The notes under the pieces are model-generated. The model did not search any database, was not told the DNA's origin, and saw nothing but the letters and a program-made list of their open reading frames with translations. Positions 9,138 through 17,393 of a stretch of 64,000 bases of DNA are shown one piece after another. The stretch lies in the NCBI RefSeq assembly GCF_000620625.1, contig NZ_JIAW01000017.1, forward strand, positions 1-64,000. Reading direction: 5' to 3'. A program made the position numbers and the translations under genes. Origin of the DNA: Mycobacterium sp. URHB0044. Its GTDB lineage: Bacteria > Actinomycetota > Actinomycetes > Mycobacteriales > Mycobacteriaceae. Each line of letters opens with the position of its first letter. The first letter of the stretch is position 1.

Positions 9138-10285
9138 GCTCCGGCGCCGAACCTGGCGGTGAGCTCCCTTCGGTCCAGCTTGCCGATGCCGCGGCGGGGC
9201 AGTTCCTCGACGGCGTGCACCTCGCGCGGTGCGGCGGTGGCGTCCAGGGTCTGCTCGACGTGTGCGCGCAGCTCGGCGATCGTCGGCATGGCCGAATCTC
9301 CTGCCAGCACGATCGCGGCGGCGACGCGCTGCCCGAGCCGCTCGTCGGGGACGCCGAACACGGCGCAGTCGGCGACCGCGGGGTGGGTGGCCAGCGCGGT
9401 CTCGACGAGTTGCGGCAAGACGGTCAGCCCGCCGGTGCTGATCGCGTCGTCGACGCGGCCAAGGACCCGCAGGACACCCGAATCATCCAGTACGCCAACG
9501 TCATCGGTGCGAAACCATCCCGGCTCGCTGAACGGATCGGGATCCACCGGATTGCGGTAGCCCTTGGCCACGGTGTCACCGCCGAGCACCACGCGGCCGT
9601 CGTCGATGCGCACCTCGACGCCGTCGAGAGGGACGCCGTCGTAGACGCAACCGCCGGCGGTCTCGCTCATGCCGTACGTGCGGATGACGGAAATGCCCGC
9701 TGCGGCAGCTCTTTCCGCAACCGCGGCCGGCATTGGGCCCCCGCCGATCAGTATCCCGTCCAGCTCGGCCAGTGCGGCAGTGGCGGCCTCGTCGCCCAGT
9801 GCCTTGTCCAGCTGCACGGCGACCAAGGAGGCGTACCGCCGACCGGCGCCCAAAGACGATATGGCGGCAGGCAATTCGGTGACGTCGAAGCTCGGTGGGA
9901 CGGCCACGGGCGTGGTACCGGCCAACGTGCTGCGGACCAGCACCTGCAGGCCGGCGACATGGTAGGGCGGCAGGGCCAACAGCCAACTGCCGGGGCCGCC
10001 GAGCCGGTCATGGGTGGCCGACGCGCTGGCGATCAGCGCGGCAGCGGTCAGCATGGCGCCCTTCGGCACTCCGGTGGTTCCGGAGGTCGACACGACGATC
10101 GCCACGTCGTCGTCGATCTCCTCGCCGACCCGCAGTGACGTCGTCAACAGCTCGGCCTGGCGCGCGTCGTCGGCGGGTACCGGCAGCATCGCCGATTCCT
10201 GCCCGTCCAGCACCCCCTCCAGCGCCGTCAGAAGCGACAGCGTCGACGGGATGTCCGGAATGACGAGTGCACGAAGTGGGGCTAT
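9134..10285 (-). CDS. menE: O-succinylbenzoate-CoA ligase
   Basis: About 383 residues of an ANL-superfamily ligase that activates o-succinylbenzoate with ATP and CoA in menaquinone synthesis. The P-loop is VVSTSGTTGVPKGAM, the adenine motif YGMSETAGG, the hinge region WFRTDDVG, and the C-terminal catalytic Lys lies in RRGIGKLDRREL. It is shorter than typical acyl-CoA ligases, as mycobacterial MenE is. The start is unclear: the family N-terminus aligns with an ATA codon at 10283-10285, which overlaps the upstream stop as ATAG, and the first ordinary in-frame start is GTG at 10211-10213. Residues encoded further upstream are a shadow of the DUF3349 gene. Confidence 0.85.
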   Translation of the reverse strand: MAPLRALVIPDIPSTLSLLTALEGVLDGQESAMLPVPADDARQAELLTTSLRVGEEIDDDVAIVVSTSGTTGVPKGAMLTAAALIASASATHDRLGGPGSWLLALPPYHVAGLQVLVRSTLAGTTPVAVPPSFDVTELPAAISSLGAGRRYASLVAVQLDKALGDEAATAALAELDGILIGGGPMPAAVAERAAAAGISVIRTYGMSETAGGCVYDGVPLDGVEVRIDDGRVVLGGDTVAKGYRNPVDPDPFSEPGWFRTDDVGVLDDSGVLRVLGRVDDAISTGGLTVLPQLVETALATHPAVADCAVFGVPDERLGQRVAAAIVLAGDSAMPTIAELRAHVEQTLDATAAPREVHAVEELPRRGIGKLDRRELTARFGAGA

Positions 10286-10605
10286 GCGGGATCCTTCTCG
10301 TCGCCCGCCGAGTCTTCGGCGTCGCGTGGGTCGTCGAGGGGCCAGCCCTTGGTGGCCAGCCGTTCCCGGACCCGCTCGACGTCCTCGGGCAGCGGCAACT
10401 CGTCGGTGAGTTCGGTGATCAGCACGCCGATGTCGACGTGGTCGAATTCGCCTCGCTCGAGCAGACCCTGCGCGACGGCCTTGACCTCGTCGTCGGTGAG
10501 CCGCCGCTTGAGGAGGGCGAACAGCGGAACTCGGTCGGGACCGGGCACGCCTTCGGGATATCCGGCGTTGATCCACGCCACGATCTTGCCGAGAAATCCG
10601 TTCAT
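10282..10605 (-). CDS. DUF3349-domain protein (Rv0543c-like)
   Basis: A 107-residue protein beginning MNGFLGKIVAWINAGYPEGV, with the RVPLFALLKRRLTDDEV segment typical of mycobacterial DUF3349 proteins. The family fold is a small helical domain of unknown role. The ATG at 10603-10605 is preceded by GAAGG. It lies directly upstream of menE, with overlapping ends, exactly as in the M. tuberculosis order. The acidic C-terminal 20 residues look disordered. Confidence 0.82.
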   Translation of the reverse strand: MNGFLGKIVAWINAGYPEGVPGPDRVPLFALLKRRLTDDEVKAVAQGLLERGEFDHVDIGVLITELTDELPLPEDVERVRERLATKGWPLDDPRDAEDSAGDEKDPA

Positions 10606-10666
10606 GCCTTCAACTTTCCCAATGTCGGGTGAACTATGCACCCGGCCGACAGTTGAGCTGCCAATG

Positions 10667-10957
10667 CTACTTGTGCTTGGCGCCCAGGAGGTACAGGCCG
10701 GTGTTGTGCGCGACGAAGTCACGCGCGATGAACAGCACGCCGATGACGACCGCGGCAAACACGATCGCGAAGAGCAACCAGCTCAGTGCGGCGAGTGCCG
10801 GGTTCTTGTTCGCCGGCGCACCGTCGTGCGAAACCACGCCGACGCCTTCGGCGTTGAGCCGTACCCCGATGGAGAACAGCGCAGGCAGGCCGGCGCCGAT
10901 GATCAGGCCGGCGACGATGATCTGAAATACCGCGGTGGGGTTGATCCAGCCGTTCAT
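10667..10957 (-). CDS. Small integral membrane protein (Rv0544c-like)
   Basis: A 96-residue protein with two TM helices (about residues 8-28 and 57-78) separated by a polar loop. The N-terminus MNGWINPTAVFQIIVAGLII and C-terminal HNTGLYLLGAKHK are recognisable from the mycobacterial protein between pitA and the DUF3349 gene. No function is known. GAGGCT about ten bases upstream of the ATG serves as ribosome site. It lies 31 bases downstream of pitA, so co-transcription is likely. Confidence 0.78.
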   Translation of the reverse strand: MNGWINPTAVFQIIVAGLIIGAGLPALFSIGVRLNAEGVGVVSHDGAPANKNPALAALSWLLFAIVFAAVVIGVLFIARDFVAHNTGLYLLGAKHK

Positions 10958-10988
10958 GATGTAGAGCCTCTCGGTATCGGGTCGACGG

Positions 10989-12170
10989 TCAGACGGCGGG
11001 AGTGGACTCGGCCTTGGGCGCGGGAGCCTTCTCGCTGGTTCCCGCGGTCAGGCTGCCTTCCCATTCCTCGTTGACGTTGGTGTGGTCGATCGGTGCCTTG
11101 CGCGACTGCAGCCAGATGGCGGTGGCGACTGCCACCAGGAGCAGGAAGCCAACGGCGGCACCGGCGTAGCCGCCGATGAAGTGGGTGATGAAGTAGGTGA
11201 TGGCACCGACGAGCGCCGCCGACGGCAGCGTGATCAGCCAGGCCGCCGCCATCCGGCCTGCCACACCCCAACGGACCTCGGCGCCCGGCTTGCCCACGCC
11301 GCTTCCCAGGATCGAGCCGGTCGCCACGTGCGTGGTGGACAGCGAGTAACCGAAGTGGCTCGACAGCAGAATGATTGCGGCCGACGAGGTTTCAGCGGCC
11401 ATGCCTTGCGGGGACTTGATCTCGACGAGGCCCTTGCCCAGCGTGCGGATGACGCGCCAGCCGCCAAGGTAGGTGCCGGCCGCGATCGCCGCGGCGCAGG
11501 ACAGGATGACCCAGAACGGAGGCAGTGCGTCGGACTTGTCGGCGGCGCCGTAGGAGATCAGGGCCAGGAAGATGACGCCCATCGTCTTCTGCGCGTCATT
11601 GGTGCCATGGGCCAGCGAGACCAGCGAGGCCGAGCCGATCTGTCCGTAGCGGAACCCCTTGTCGGTTCGCTCCTCCGGCACACCCCGTACGGCGCGGTAG
11701 ACCAGCCAGGTGCCGACGGTCGCGACGAGGCCGGCGATGAACGGCGCCAGCGCGGCGGGGATCAGGACGGTGGAAACCAGGCCCTTCCAGATGACGCCGT
11801 GGCCGCCGACGGCGGCGAGCATGGCGCCGACGATGCCGCCGATCAGGGCGTGCGAGGAGCTCGACGGGATGCCCAGCAGCCAGGTGAGCAGGTTCCACAC
11901 GATGCCACCGACCAGGCCGGCGAACACGATCTCGAGGGTCACCAAGCCGGACTGCACCAACCCCTTCGCGATCGTGGCCGCGACGGCGGTGGACAAAAAG
12001 GCGCCGACGAGGTTCAGCGACGCTGACAGCGCCACCGCGACCTTCGGCTTGAGTGCGCCGCTGGCAATCGATGTCGCCATGGCGTTTCCGGTGTCGTGAA
12101 AGCCGTTCGTGAAGTCGAATGCGAGCGCAGTTGCGACCACGATGATCAGGAGAAAGAGCTGAAGGTCCAC
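10989..12170 (-). CDS. pitA: Low-affinity inorganic phosphate transporter
   Basis: A 393-residue PiT-family permease driving proton- or metal-phosphate-coupled uptake across the inner membrane. The duplicated PiT signature is visible: FDFTNGFHDTGNAMATSI at the N-terminus and SLAHGTNDAQKTMGVI in the second half, each followed by SSSHALIGG or STTHVATGS motifs. About ten TM helices and a charged, disordered C-terminal tail are present. The start is GTG at 12168-12170. Together with phoU elsewhere in the window it concerns phosphate supply. Confidence 0.92.
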   Translation of the reverse strand: MDLQLFLLIIVVATALAFDFTNGFHDTGNAMATSIASGALKPKVAVALSASLNLVGAFLSTAVAATIAKGLVQSGLVTLEIVFAGLVGGIVWNLLTWLLGIPSSSSHALIGGIVGAMLAAVGGHGVIWKGLVSTVLIPAALAPFIAGLVATVGTWLVYRAVRGVPEERTDKGFRYGQIGSASLVSLAHGTNDAQKTMGVIFLALISYGAADKSDALPPFWVILSCAAAIAAGTYLGGWRVIRTLGKGLVEIKSPQGMAAETSSAAIILLSSHFGYSLSTTHVATGSILGSGVGKPGAEVRWGVAGRMAAAWLITLPSAALVGAITYFITHFIGGYAGAAVGFLLLVAVATAIWLQSRKAPIDHTNVNEEWEGSLTAGTSEKAPAPKAESTPAV

Positions 12171-12266
12171 GGCTGGAATTCTGTCCGTTACTTAGGCTTG
12201 CTGTAAAACCGTTGAGCAAAGAATTCGCAGGTCAACCCTAAGTGGCCGCATGATGTTCGCCTTCCG

Positions 12267-12689
12267 TTAACCTCTGGTGTCCCGCCGCAGCGGATGTGTC
12301 TCCGGAACCTGGACGAAAATCAGGGTCACGCCATCCGGATCGGTGACGTGCAACTCGTGCAGGCCCCACGGTTCGGCCTTGGCCTCGCGGGCGATCGGCA
12401 CGCTTCGCGACTCCAGTTCGGCCTGGGTGGCGTAGACGTCGCGAACCTGCAGCCACAGCGCGCCGGGGAAGCTGGACGAGGCGTCTGTAGCATGCCCATC
12501 TACATTTCCCGGGTCGCTTCGCTCCTGCCCTCCATGCCCCGCTAGTTCGATCAGCGACTGCCCCGCATAGAACACCGTCCCCGCGCCGTACTCGCGGGCG
12601 ATCGCCAAGCCGATGGCATCGCGGTAGAAGGTCAGTGACCTCTGGTAGTCGGCCGGCCGGAACAACACCCGGCTGGCCAGGATCTCCAT
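12267..12689 (-). CDS. VOC (glyoxalase/bleomycin-resistance) family protein
   Basis: A 140-residue single-module pair of beta-alpha-beta-beta-beta units. The segments SLTFYRDAIGLAIAREYGAG and GLHELHVTDPDGVTLIFVQV are standard for the VOC superfamily, the second carrying a His and a later Glu-position residue that commonly bind metal. It corresponds to Rv0546c in the conserved order. An insert of about 15 polar residues (HGGQERSDPGNVDG) lies in mid-protein and looks like a flexible loop. The substrate is unknown. Confidence 0.8.
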   Translation of the reverse strand: MEILASRVLFRPADYQRSLTFYRDAIGLAIAREYGAGTVFYAGQSLIELAGHGGQERSDPGNVDGHATDASSSFPGALWLQVRDVYATQAELESRSVPIAREAKAEPWGLHELHVTDPDGVTLIFVQVPETHPLRRDTRG

Positions 12690-12763
12690 GCGTTCGTGTC
12701 TAGCACGTCACGTGCCGGATTCGGCCGCGACACGGTAGCCGCCGCCGGGTGATCGGACCGTAG

Positions 12764-13648
12764 CTAGCCGTTGGGTTGGACCCGTTGGCGCTTCATCACG
12801 GCGTCGACGGCGGCAGGCGCGAAGCTGTTGATGGCATGCGCGGTGACGGCCATCCGCGGCGCGATCCGCACCGGCCTGGTGCGCGCTGCCGTCACCATCC
12901 AGTCGGCGGCCTCGGCCGCGCTGAGACCGGGCAGCCCGTCGTACGCGCGGGTGGGCGCGATCATCGGCGTCTTCACCAGCGGGTAGAACAGCGTGGTCGA
13001 ATGCACGCCGTCCTTGCTCCATTCGGTCTCGATGACGCGGCTCACTGCGGTCAGCGCCGCCTTCGAAGCGTTGTACACGGCGAACAGCGGAGCGGATTCC
13101 TGTAGTACGCCCCAGGTGGAGACGTTGATGATGTGGCCGTCGCCGCGCTCGCGCATGCCGGGGGCGAGGCCGCGGATCAACCGCAGCGGCGAGTAGTAGT
13201 TCAGCGCCATCGTCCGCTCGACGTCGTGCCAGCGGTCCAAGGACTCGGCCAGCGGCCTGCGGATCGACCTGCCTGCATTGTTGATCAGGATGTCGATCCC
13301 GCCCAGATCGCGCTCCAGCGTGGCGACCAGCTCGTCGATGGCGTCGAGGTCGGACAGGTCGCAGGCGTGGGCCCGGGCGTCACCGCCCGCGTCGGTGATG
13401 CGGGCAGCGACGGCGTCGAGCAGTTCCTGCCGCCGCGCGACCACGACGACGGTGGCGCCCGCGCGGGCCAGCTTCTCGGCACCCGCCTCGCCGATGCCCG
13501 ACGATGCCCCGGTGAGCAGGATGCGCTTGCCTCTCAGGTCCACCGCCTCGCGGTTGGGCCGGTAGGACAGCACGCGATCGGACAGTGGGGGCCGCATGCT
13601 GGTCAGCAACGCGCTGTCGGCCAGGCGGCGAAGGGGACTCTTGCTCAC
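12764..13648 (-). CDS. SDR-family NAD(P)-dependent oxidoreductase (Rv0547c-like)
   Basis: A 294-residue classical short-chain dehydrogenase. Cofactor motif TGASSGIG is near residue 48, the NNAG motif near 125, and the catalytic Ser/Tyr/Lys triad uses STWGV and YNASK. The N-terminus LADSALLTSMRPPLS precedes the Rossmann core as in Rv0547c. A GTG start at 13646-13648 has TAAGCT six bases upstream and no ribosome site, suggesting a leaderless transcript. The substrate is unknown. Confidence 0.85.
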   Translation of the reverse strand: MSKSPLRRLADSALLTSMRPPLSDRVLSYRPNREAVDLRGKRILLTGASSGIGEAGAEKLARAGATVVVVARRQELLDAVAARITDAGGDARAHACDLSDLDAIDELVATLERDLGGIDILINNAGRSIRRPLAESLDRWHDVERTMALNYYSPLRLIRGLAPGMRERGDGHIINVSTWGVLQESAPLFAVYNASKAALTAVSRVIETEWSKDGVHSTTLFYPLVKTPMIAPTRAYDGLPGLSAAEAADWMVTAARTRPVRIAPRMAVTAHAINSFAPAAVDAVMKRQRVQPNG

Positions 13649-13683
13649 CGCCCGAGCTTAGGCCCGCAGCCTCCCTGCGATGG

Positions 13684-14136
13684 TCACACCGTGAGCAGTC
13701 GCTGGAAGAACGCGCGGTAGCGCTTCAGGGCGATGCGAAGATCCTCGGTGGAGGCCTCTTCGCCACGCGCCCACTGCTCCTCGAGCCGCGAACGCGCGTC
13801 GGTGAAGCCGGCGACGAGCATGTCGACGACATCGGCCACCAGGGCGTCGGCCCGTTGCACGCACTCCCGGGGGTCGTCGACGAAACACGCCTGAACGTCG
13901 TCCCAGCGCGTACGCAGTCCGTCCAGGACGTCGTCGGCGAAGAGCAGTCTCTTGCTTGATGATTCGTCCGGTTCGGAAGACCGTTCGGTCGAGCCGTCCG
14001 CCGACTCATCGACCGGCTGGAACGGCTGGGTCTGCTCCATCGGGGACTCGGTGCGCGCGCGAGAATGTGCCGGCGTCATCGAATTGGTCTGCGCCTGCGC
14101 GGTTTCCGCCTGCGTGTACTGATCTTGGGTGGTCAT
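13684..14136 (-). CDS. Soluble partner of a mycobacterial two-protein family, unknown function
   Basis: A 150-residue protein whose first 60 residues are polar and probably disordered (many Gln, Thr, Ser, Pro) and whose remainder is helical. The motif RWDDVQACFVDDPRECVQRADALV and the C-terminal YRAFFQRLL parallel the upstream gene, so the two are paralogous in this domain. The ATG at 14134-14136 has AGGAGG upstream and overlaps the upstream stop by four bases. The frame remains open 555 bases further, but that is a shadow. Transcription probably starts at the SigF-like promoter ahead of the pair. Confidence 0.7.
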   Translation of the reverse strand: MTTQDQYTQAETAQAQTNSMTPAHSRARTESPMEQTQPFQPVDESADGSTERSSEPDESSSKRLLFADDVLDGLRTRWDDVQACFVDDPRECVQRADALVADVVDMLVAGFTDARSRLEEQWARGEEASTEDLRIALKRYRAFFQRLLTV

Positions 14137-14699
14137 GCGCTTGCCTCCTGTGACGTGTCCCTGGTCTCGGCTTCGAGCAACTTCTCGAACAGTGCGCGGT
14201 AGTGAACGAACGCCTTGCGTTGCTCCTCGGTCCCGACGTCGCCCTTCAGTTGTCGCCGATGGATGTCGTGCGCGGCGCGGTAGTTCGAGACGACGGTGGG
14301 GTGGTCGACCGAGATGTCGGCGGCCCGCCGTTCGAAGTCGTCGATCGGATAGCCCCGTTCGCGCATGACCTCGGTGACCAGGACGTCGGCCTCGCCCACC
14401 GCGCTCGACGGATGGTCGACGAATGCGGTCTGAACCACCCGCCAGCGCCTGACGTAGCCGTCCAGCGCCTGGCGCGTCAGTGGACGAATGTCGAGCTCGT
14501 CGCGCTTGCGTATGCGGGCGGTCAGTTCCTTCTCCGCCGCCTTTTCGTCCCCAGCTTCGAAGACGGTCCTGGCGTATTCGGGACCGAACCGTTGCTTCAA
14601 TTGCTGCGTCTTCCTGCGCCGGGTCGCCAGAACGACGGCCACCGCGAGTGCGGCGATCGCCACCGCCGCGACGATCAGAATCCATCCCCAACTCGGCAT
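14133..14699 (-). CDS. Membrane-anchored partner of the same family, unknown function
   Basis: A 188-residue protein with one N-terminal TM helix (residues 4-27, ILIVAAVAIAALAVAVVLA), a basic stop-transfer RRRK, then a helical cytoplasmic domain. Residues about 86-115 (RWRVVQTAFVDHPSSAVGEA) and the end YRALFEKLLE match its downstream partner. GAGGAGGTG lies at good distance from the ATG at 14697-14699. I know of no function for this family. A SigF-like promoter 30 bases upstream suggests a stationary-phase or envelope-stress role. Confidence 0.7.
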   Translation of the reverse strand: MPSWGWILIVAAVAIAALAVAVVLATRRRKTQQLKQRFGPEYARTVFEAGDEKAAEKELTARIRKRDELDIRPLTRQALDGYVRRWRVVQTAFVDHPSSAVGEADVLVTEVMRERGYPIDDFERRAADISVDHPTVVSNYRAAHDIHRRQLKGDVGTEEQRKAFVHYRALFEKLLEAETRDTSQEASA

Positions 14700-14728
14700 C
14701 GTGGGCACCTCCTCATCCGTCGAGGTGC

Positions 14729-14753
14729 ATACCCCGGCGGCGTCTACGGAAAC
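14729..14753 (-). promoter_or_regulatory. SigF-type promoter
   Basis: On the minus strand GTTT, 15 bases, GGGTAT matches the mycobacterial SigF consensus (GTTT, 15-17 bases, GGGTA). It precedes the membrane/soluble pair by about 30 bases. Confidence 0.6.
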
Positions 14754-14841
14754 GTCAATATCGATCGGCGCACGGCCTCCAAGACCCGCCGATCGCCCGC
14801 ATGTAGACTGATTGGTATACCTGGCTGGAAGGAGAACCGTG

Positions 14842-15327
14842 ATGAGCAGCGCTCGGGAACGGCTCGTCGCGGCCACCGTCGATCTGCTGCGGCGCCGCGG
14901 CGTGGCGGCGACCGGCGTCGCCGAGATCGTGGAGCTCAGCGGGGCGGCGCGACGATCGCTGTACACGCACTTCCCCGAGGGAAAGATGCAGCTGCTGATC
15001 GAGGCGACCAGGCGGGTCGGCGCGGAGTCCACCGGCCCCATCGGAACGCTGACGCAAGCCGATGATCCAGTCGCGGGCCTCAGCGCATTCGAGACTCCCG
15101 ACTTGGCGCGGGAAGCCGCATCGGTGTTCACCATTTGGCAGGAGGCGATGTCCGACCAGCTGCGTCGCGCCGGCCTGAGTGCTCCGGCGGCCGCCTCGTT
15201 CGCGAGCTTCACCGTGTCGGCGATCGAGGGCGCCGTCGTCCAGTGCCTGGCCTACCGCTCGACGCAGCCGCTGGACGTCGTCGGTGAGCACCTCGATGCG
15301 ACGCTGCGGCTCCAGTTGGCCTTCTAG
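14842..15327 (+). CDS. TetR-family regulator
   Basis: A 161-residue regulator. The N-terminal helix-turn-helix is clear: RLVAATVDLLRRRGVAATGV then IVELSGAARRSLYTHFPEGK. The C-terminal ligand domain is short and resembles the YxaF/LmrA-like TetR group. The ATG at 14842 is preceded by AAGGAG; a GTG three bases upstream is equally possible. It diverges from the SigF-type pair, and the GGTATACC palindrome at 14813-14820 between them may be an operator. No obvious enzyme target lies beside it, as the next gene is convergent. Confidence 0.8.
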   Translation: MSSARERLVAATVDLLRRRGVAATGVAEIVELSGAARRSLYTHFPEGKMQLLIEATRRVGAESTGPIGTLTQADDPVAGLSAFETPDLAREAASVFTIWQEAMSDQLRRAGLSAPAAASFASFTVSAIEGAVVQCLAYRSTQPLDVVGEHLDATLRLQLAF

Positions 15328-15334
15328 ATCCGAC

Positions 15335-15973
15335 TCACTGCGGTAATTCGTTGTGCCGCATGAGGTCGACGAGGTTCGTTCGGGTGAACGTCGGGTCGAA
15401 GTGGGCGAGGACGTCGTCGTTCATGGTGCCGAACGTGGTGTTGGGCCGGTCCTTCGTGCCCGCGTGGAAGGCGCGCAACATGCCGTCGGTGAACCCTTCC
15501 CGCGGGTGCGCAGCGACCACCTCGGCGATCTGCTCCGCGGTCAACGCGTCGAGCCCGGCGCCCACCACGTCGGTCGCCACCCCGGCAATGAGCAGCGCGA
15601 TCTCGGGTTCCATGCGATCCGGCACCTCCGGCGTGCTGTGCAAGGCGATGGCAAGCCAGACGTTTCGGGCCTCGTTCGCCGAGTAGCCGTGGTCTCGCAG
15701 AAAACCCCGCGCGAGGTCCGCGCCGTCGAGTTCGAACCGCTGATCCAGCCGGCGGTACTTCGCCGTGAGGCCAAGGTCGTGGAACATCGTCCCGACGTAG
15801 AGCAGCTCGGGGTCGGGTTGCAGACCACGCGCGCGGCCGTGCAACATGCCCCAGAGATACGCGCGCCGCGAATGGTTGAACAGCAGCTCGTCCGCGGCCG
15901 CAGCCACCAGCTCGGTGGCCTCTCTTGCCATCGGAGAGTCCGGAATGGCCACCCCCGCAATCTCTTTCGTCAT
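15335..15973 (-). CDS. HD-domain metal-dependent phosphohydrolase-like protein
   Basis: A 212-residue single HD domain. A first His in FNHSRRAYLWG, the HD pair in TMFHDLGLTAKY, and a later His in AIALHSTPE form the metal-binding set. Small stand-alone proteins of this kind are often annotated as cyanamide-hydratase-like, but the substrate is not evident. The ATG at 15971-15973 overlaps the dehydrogenase stop by four bases, placing it last in a cupin-dehydrogenase-HD operon. Confidence 0.8.
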   Translation of the reverse strand: MTKEIAGVAIPDSPMAREATELVAAAADELLFNHSRRAYLWGMLHGRARGLQPDPELLYVGTMFHDLGLTAKYRRLDQRFELDGADLARGFLRDHGYSANEARNVWLAIALHSTPEVPDRMEPEIALLIAGVATDVVGAGLDALTAEQIAEVVAAHPREGFTDGMLRAFHAGTKDRPNTTFGTMNDDVLAHFDPTFTRTNLVDLMRHNELPQ

Positions 15974-16911
15974 CGGTCGCCTCCGTCCGGCACGACTCGG
16001 ACGATGGTCTTCCCGGCGGTGCGGTTGGCGGGGTCGAACGCCGACGGTGCCTGTGCCAGTGGGCATACCGTTCCCACGATCGGGCGCAACCGGTCCTCCC
16101 GGAGCCGGCGTTCCAGGGCGATGAGACCGGAGCGATCCGGTTCGACGACGAAGAACACCGCCCGGCCGTCGTCCGGCCGCACCCGGGGCGGCTCCGCAAT
16201 GGTGACGAGGACGCCGTCCGAACGCACCAGCGCTGCAGAACGATCGAGGATCTCACCACCGACGACGTCGAACACCACGTGAACCTTGCCGACATCCTCC
16301 AGGCGGTCGCCCTGCAGATCGAGGAAGTCGTTGGCGCCGAGGCCGAGAACCGTTTCGCGGTGCTCGGCGCGTCCGGTGCCGATCACGTGCGCTCCCGCTT
16401 CGTGGGCAAGTTGCACCGCGAGCGATCCCACGGCGCCTGCTGCGCCATGGATCAGGACGGTCTGCCCGGTCACGAGATGGGCGTGGTCGAACAGGCCTTG
16501 CAATGCGGTCAGGCCGGAAATGGGCAGTGCTGCGGCGACGACGTGGTCGACGCTGCCCGACAGGGGTGCGAGGTTACGCGCCTCCACCGCAACGTATTCC
16601 GCGAGTGTGCCGTTGCGGGCCCAGTCGGTCAACCCGAAGACCCGCTGGCCGACGGTCAGCCCGGTGGTGCCGTAGCCGAGTCCGGCGACGACGCCGGATG
16701 CTTCGTGGCCGGGAATCGCCGGTGTCCGGTCTCGCCCGGAGCGGTCGGTCCACGTTCCCGGCCAGTCGAGCTCGCCTGGTGTGAAGCTCGCCGCGTGGAC
16801 CTGAACGATGACGTCGTTCTCGGCGGCATGTGGATACGGCATCTCGGCGACTTCGAGGCCGGAGATGCCGGCGGCCCGGTCGCGGGCAACGACTGCCTGC
16901 ATGGCGGTCAC
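15970..16911 (-). CDS. NADP-dependent zinc-independent MDR oxidoreductase
   Basis: About 313 residues of the medium-chain dehydrogenase/quinone-oxidoreductase type. The GroES-like half contains PAIPGHEASGVVAGLG; the Rossmann half has VLIHGAAGAVGSLAVQLA. Structural zinc cysteines are absent, so it resembles quinone or enone reductases. The GTG at 16909-16911 overlaps the cupin stop by four bases (GTGA), matching the four-base overlap at its other end; an ATG three codons later is the alternative start. Confidence 0.82.
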   Translation of the reverse strand: MTAMQAVVARDRAAGISGLEVAEMPYPHAAENDVIVQVHAASFTPGELDWPGTWTDRSGRDRTPAIPGHEASGVVAGLGYGTTGLTVGQRVFGLTDWARNGTLAEYVAVEARNLAPLSGSVDHVVAAALPISGLTALQGLFDHAHLVTGQTVLIHGAAGAVGSLAVQLAHEAGAHVIGTGRAEHRETVLGLGANDFLDLQGDRLEDVGKVHVVFDVVGGEILDRSAALVRSDGVLVTIAEPPRVRPDDGRAVFFVVEPDRSGLIALERRLREDRLRPIVGTVCPLAQAPSAFDPANRTAGKTIVRVVPDGGDR

Positions 16912-17318
16912 TCGGCGTTCCGGCGTGCGCTCGGGTGGCGCAGGTGATCGCGGGCGATGATCTCGTCGGGTTCGAGCATGGTGATCATGTCGACGTCTGG
17001 TGCGCAGATGCACACGGCAAGGAACCGGCTCCAGCGATCGGCTTCGAGATTCGCGACCTGATAGTGCACCACGTCGCCGCCGGGCTCCCAGAACGCCTCG
17101 CCTGCAACGATTTCGCGGGGCGCCTCACCCTCGAGCTCGAAGAGGACCCGGCCTTCGAGAACGTATCCGAAAACGGGGCCGGAATGACGGTGCGGCGCAG
17201 GCCCGTCGTCCGCGGGCGGGAGTTCGACGAGTTGCGTCATCGCGTGCGCGCCGTCGGGAACCGGCGGTGGCGTGACGGACAGAAGATCGGACACCTTGAT
17301 GTTTCCTGCTACCAACAT
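16908..17318 (-). CDS. Cupin-domain protein
   Basis: A 136-residue single cupin. Motif 1 residues appear in APHRHSGPVFGYVLEG and motif 2 in EPGGDVVHYQVAN, giving three potential metal-binding histidines and a Glu. It is the first gene of the cupin-dehydrogenase-HD operon, so it may act on the same small molecule. The start is taken as ATG 17316-17318 (MLVAGNIKVSDLL); an upstream start at 17360 adds 14 residues without family support. Confidence 0.78.
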   Translation of the reverse strand: MLVAGNIKVSDLLSVTPPPVPDGAHAMTQLVELPPADDGPAPHRHSGPVFGYVLEGRVLFELEGEAPREIVAGEAFWEPGGDVVHYQVANLEADRWSRFLAVCICAPDVDMITMLEPDEIIARDHLRHPSARRNAE

Positions 17319-17393
17319 CTTCTCGACACTAGCCCCGCTGGAGCGGGTTTCGTGGGCCACTTCTGCGCTGTGAACGGGGGACGGTTCGCGCCG

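Noticed and set aside
10286..10576. N-terminal extension of menE to GTG 10576
   Set aside because: The residues are Arg-rich nonsense antiphase to the DUF3349 gene and match no ligase.
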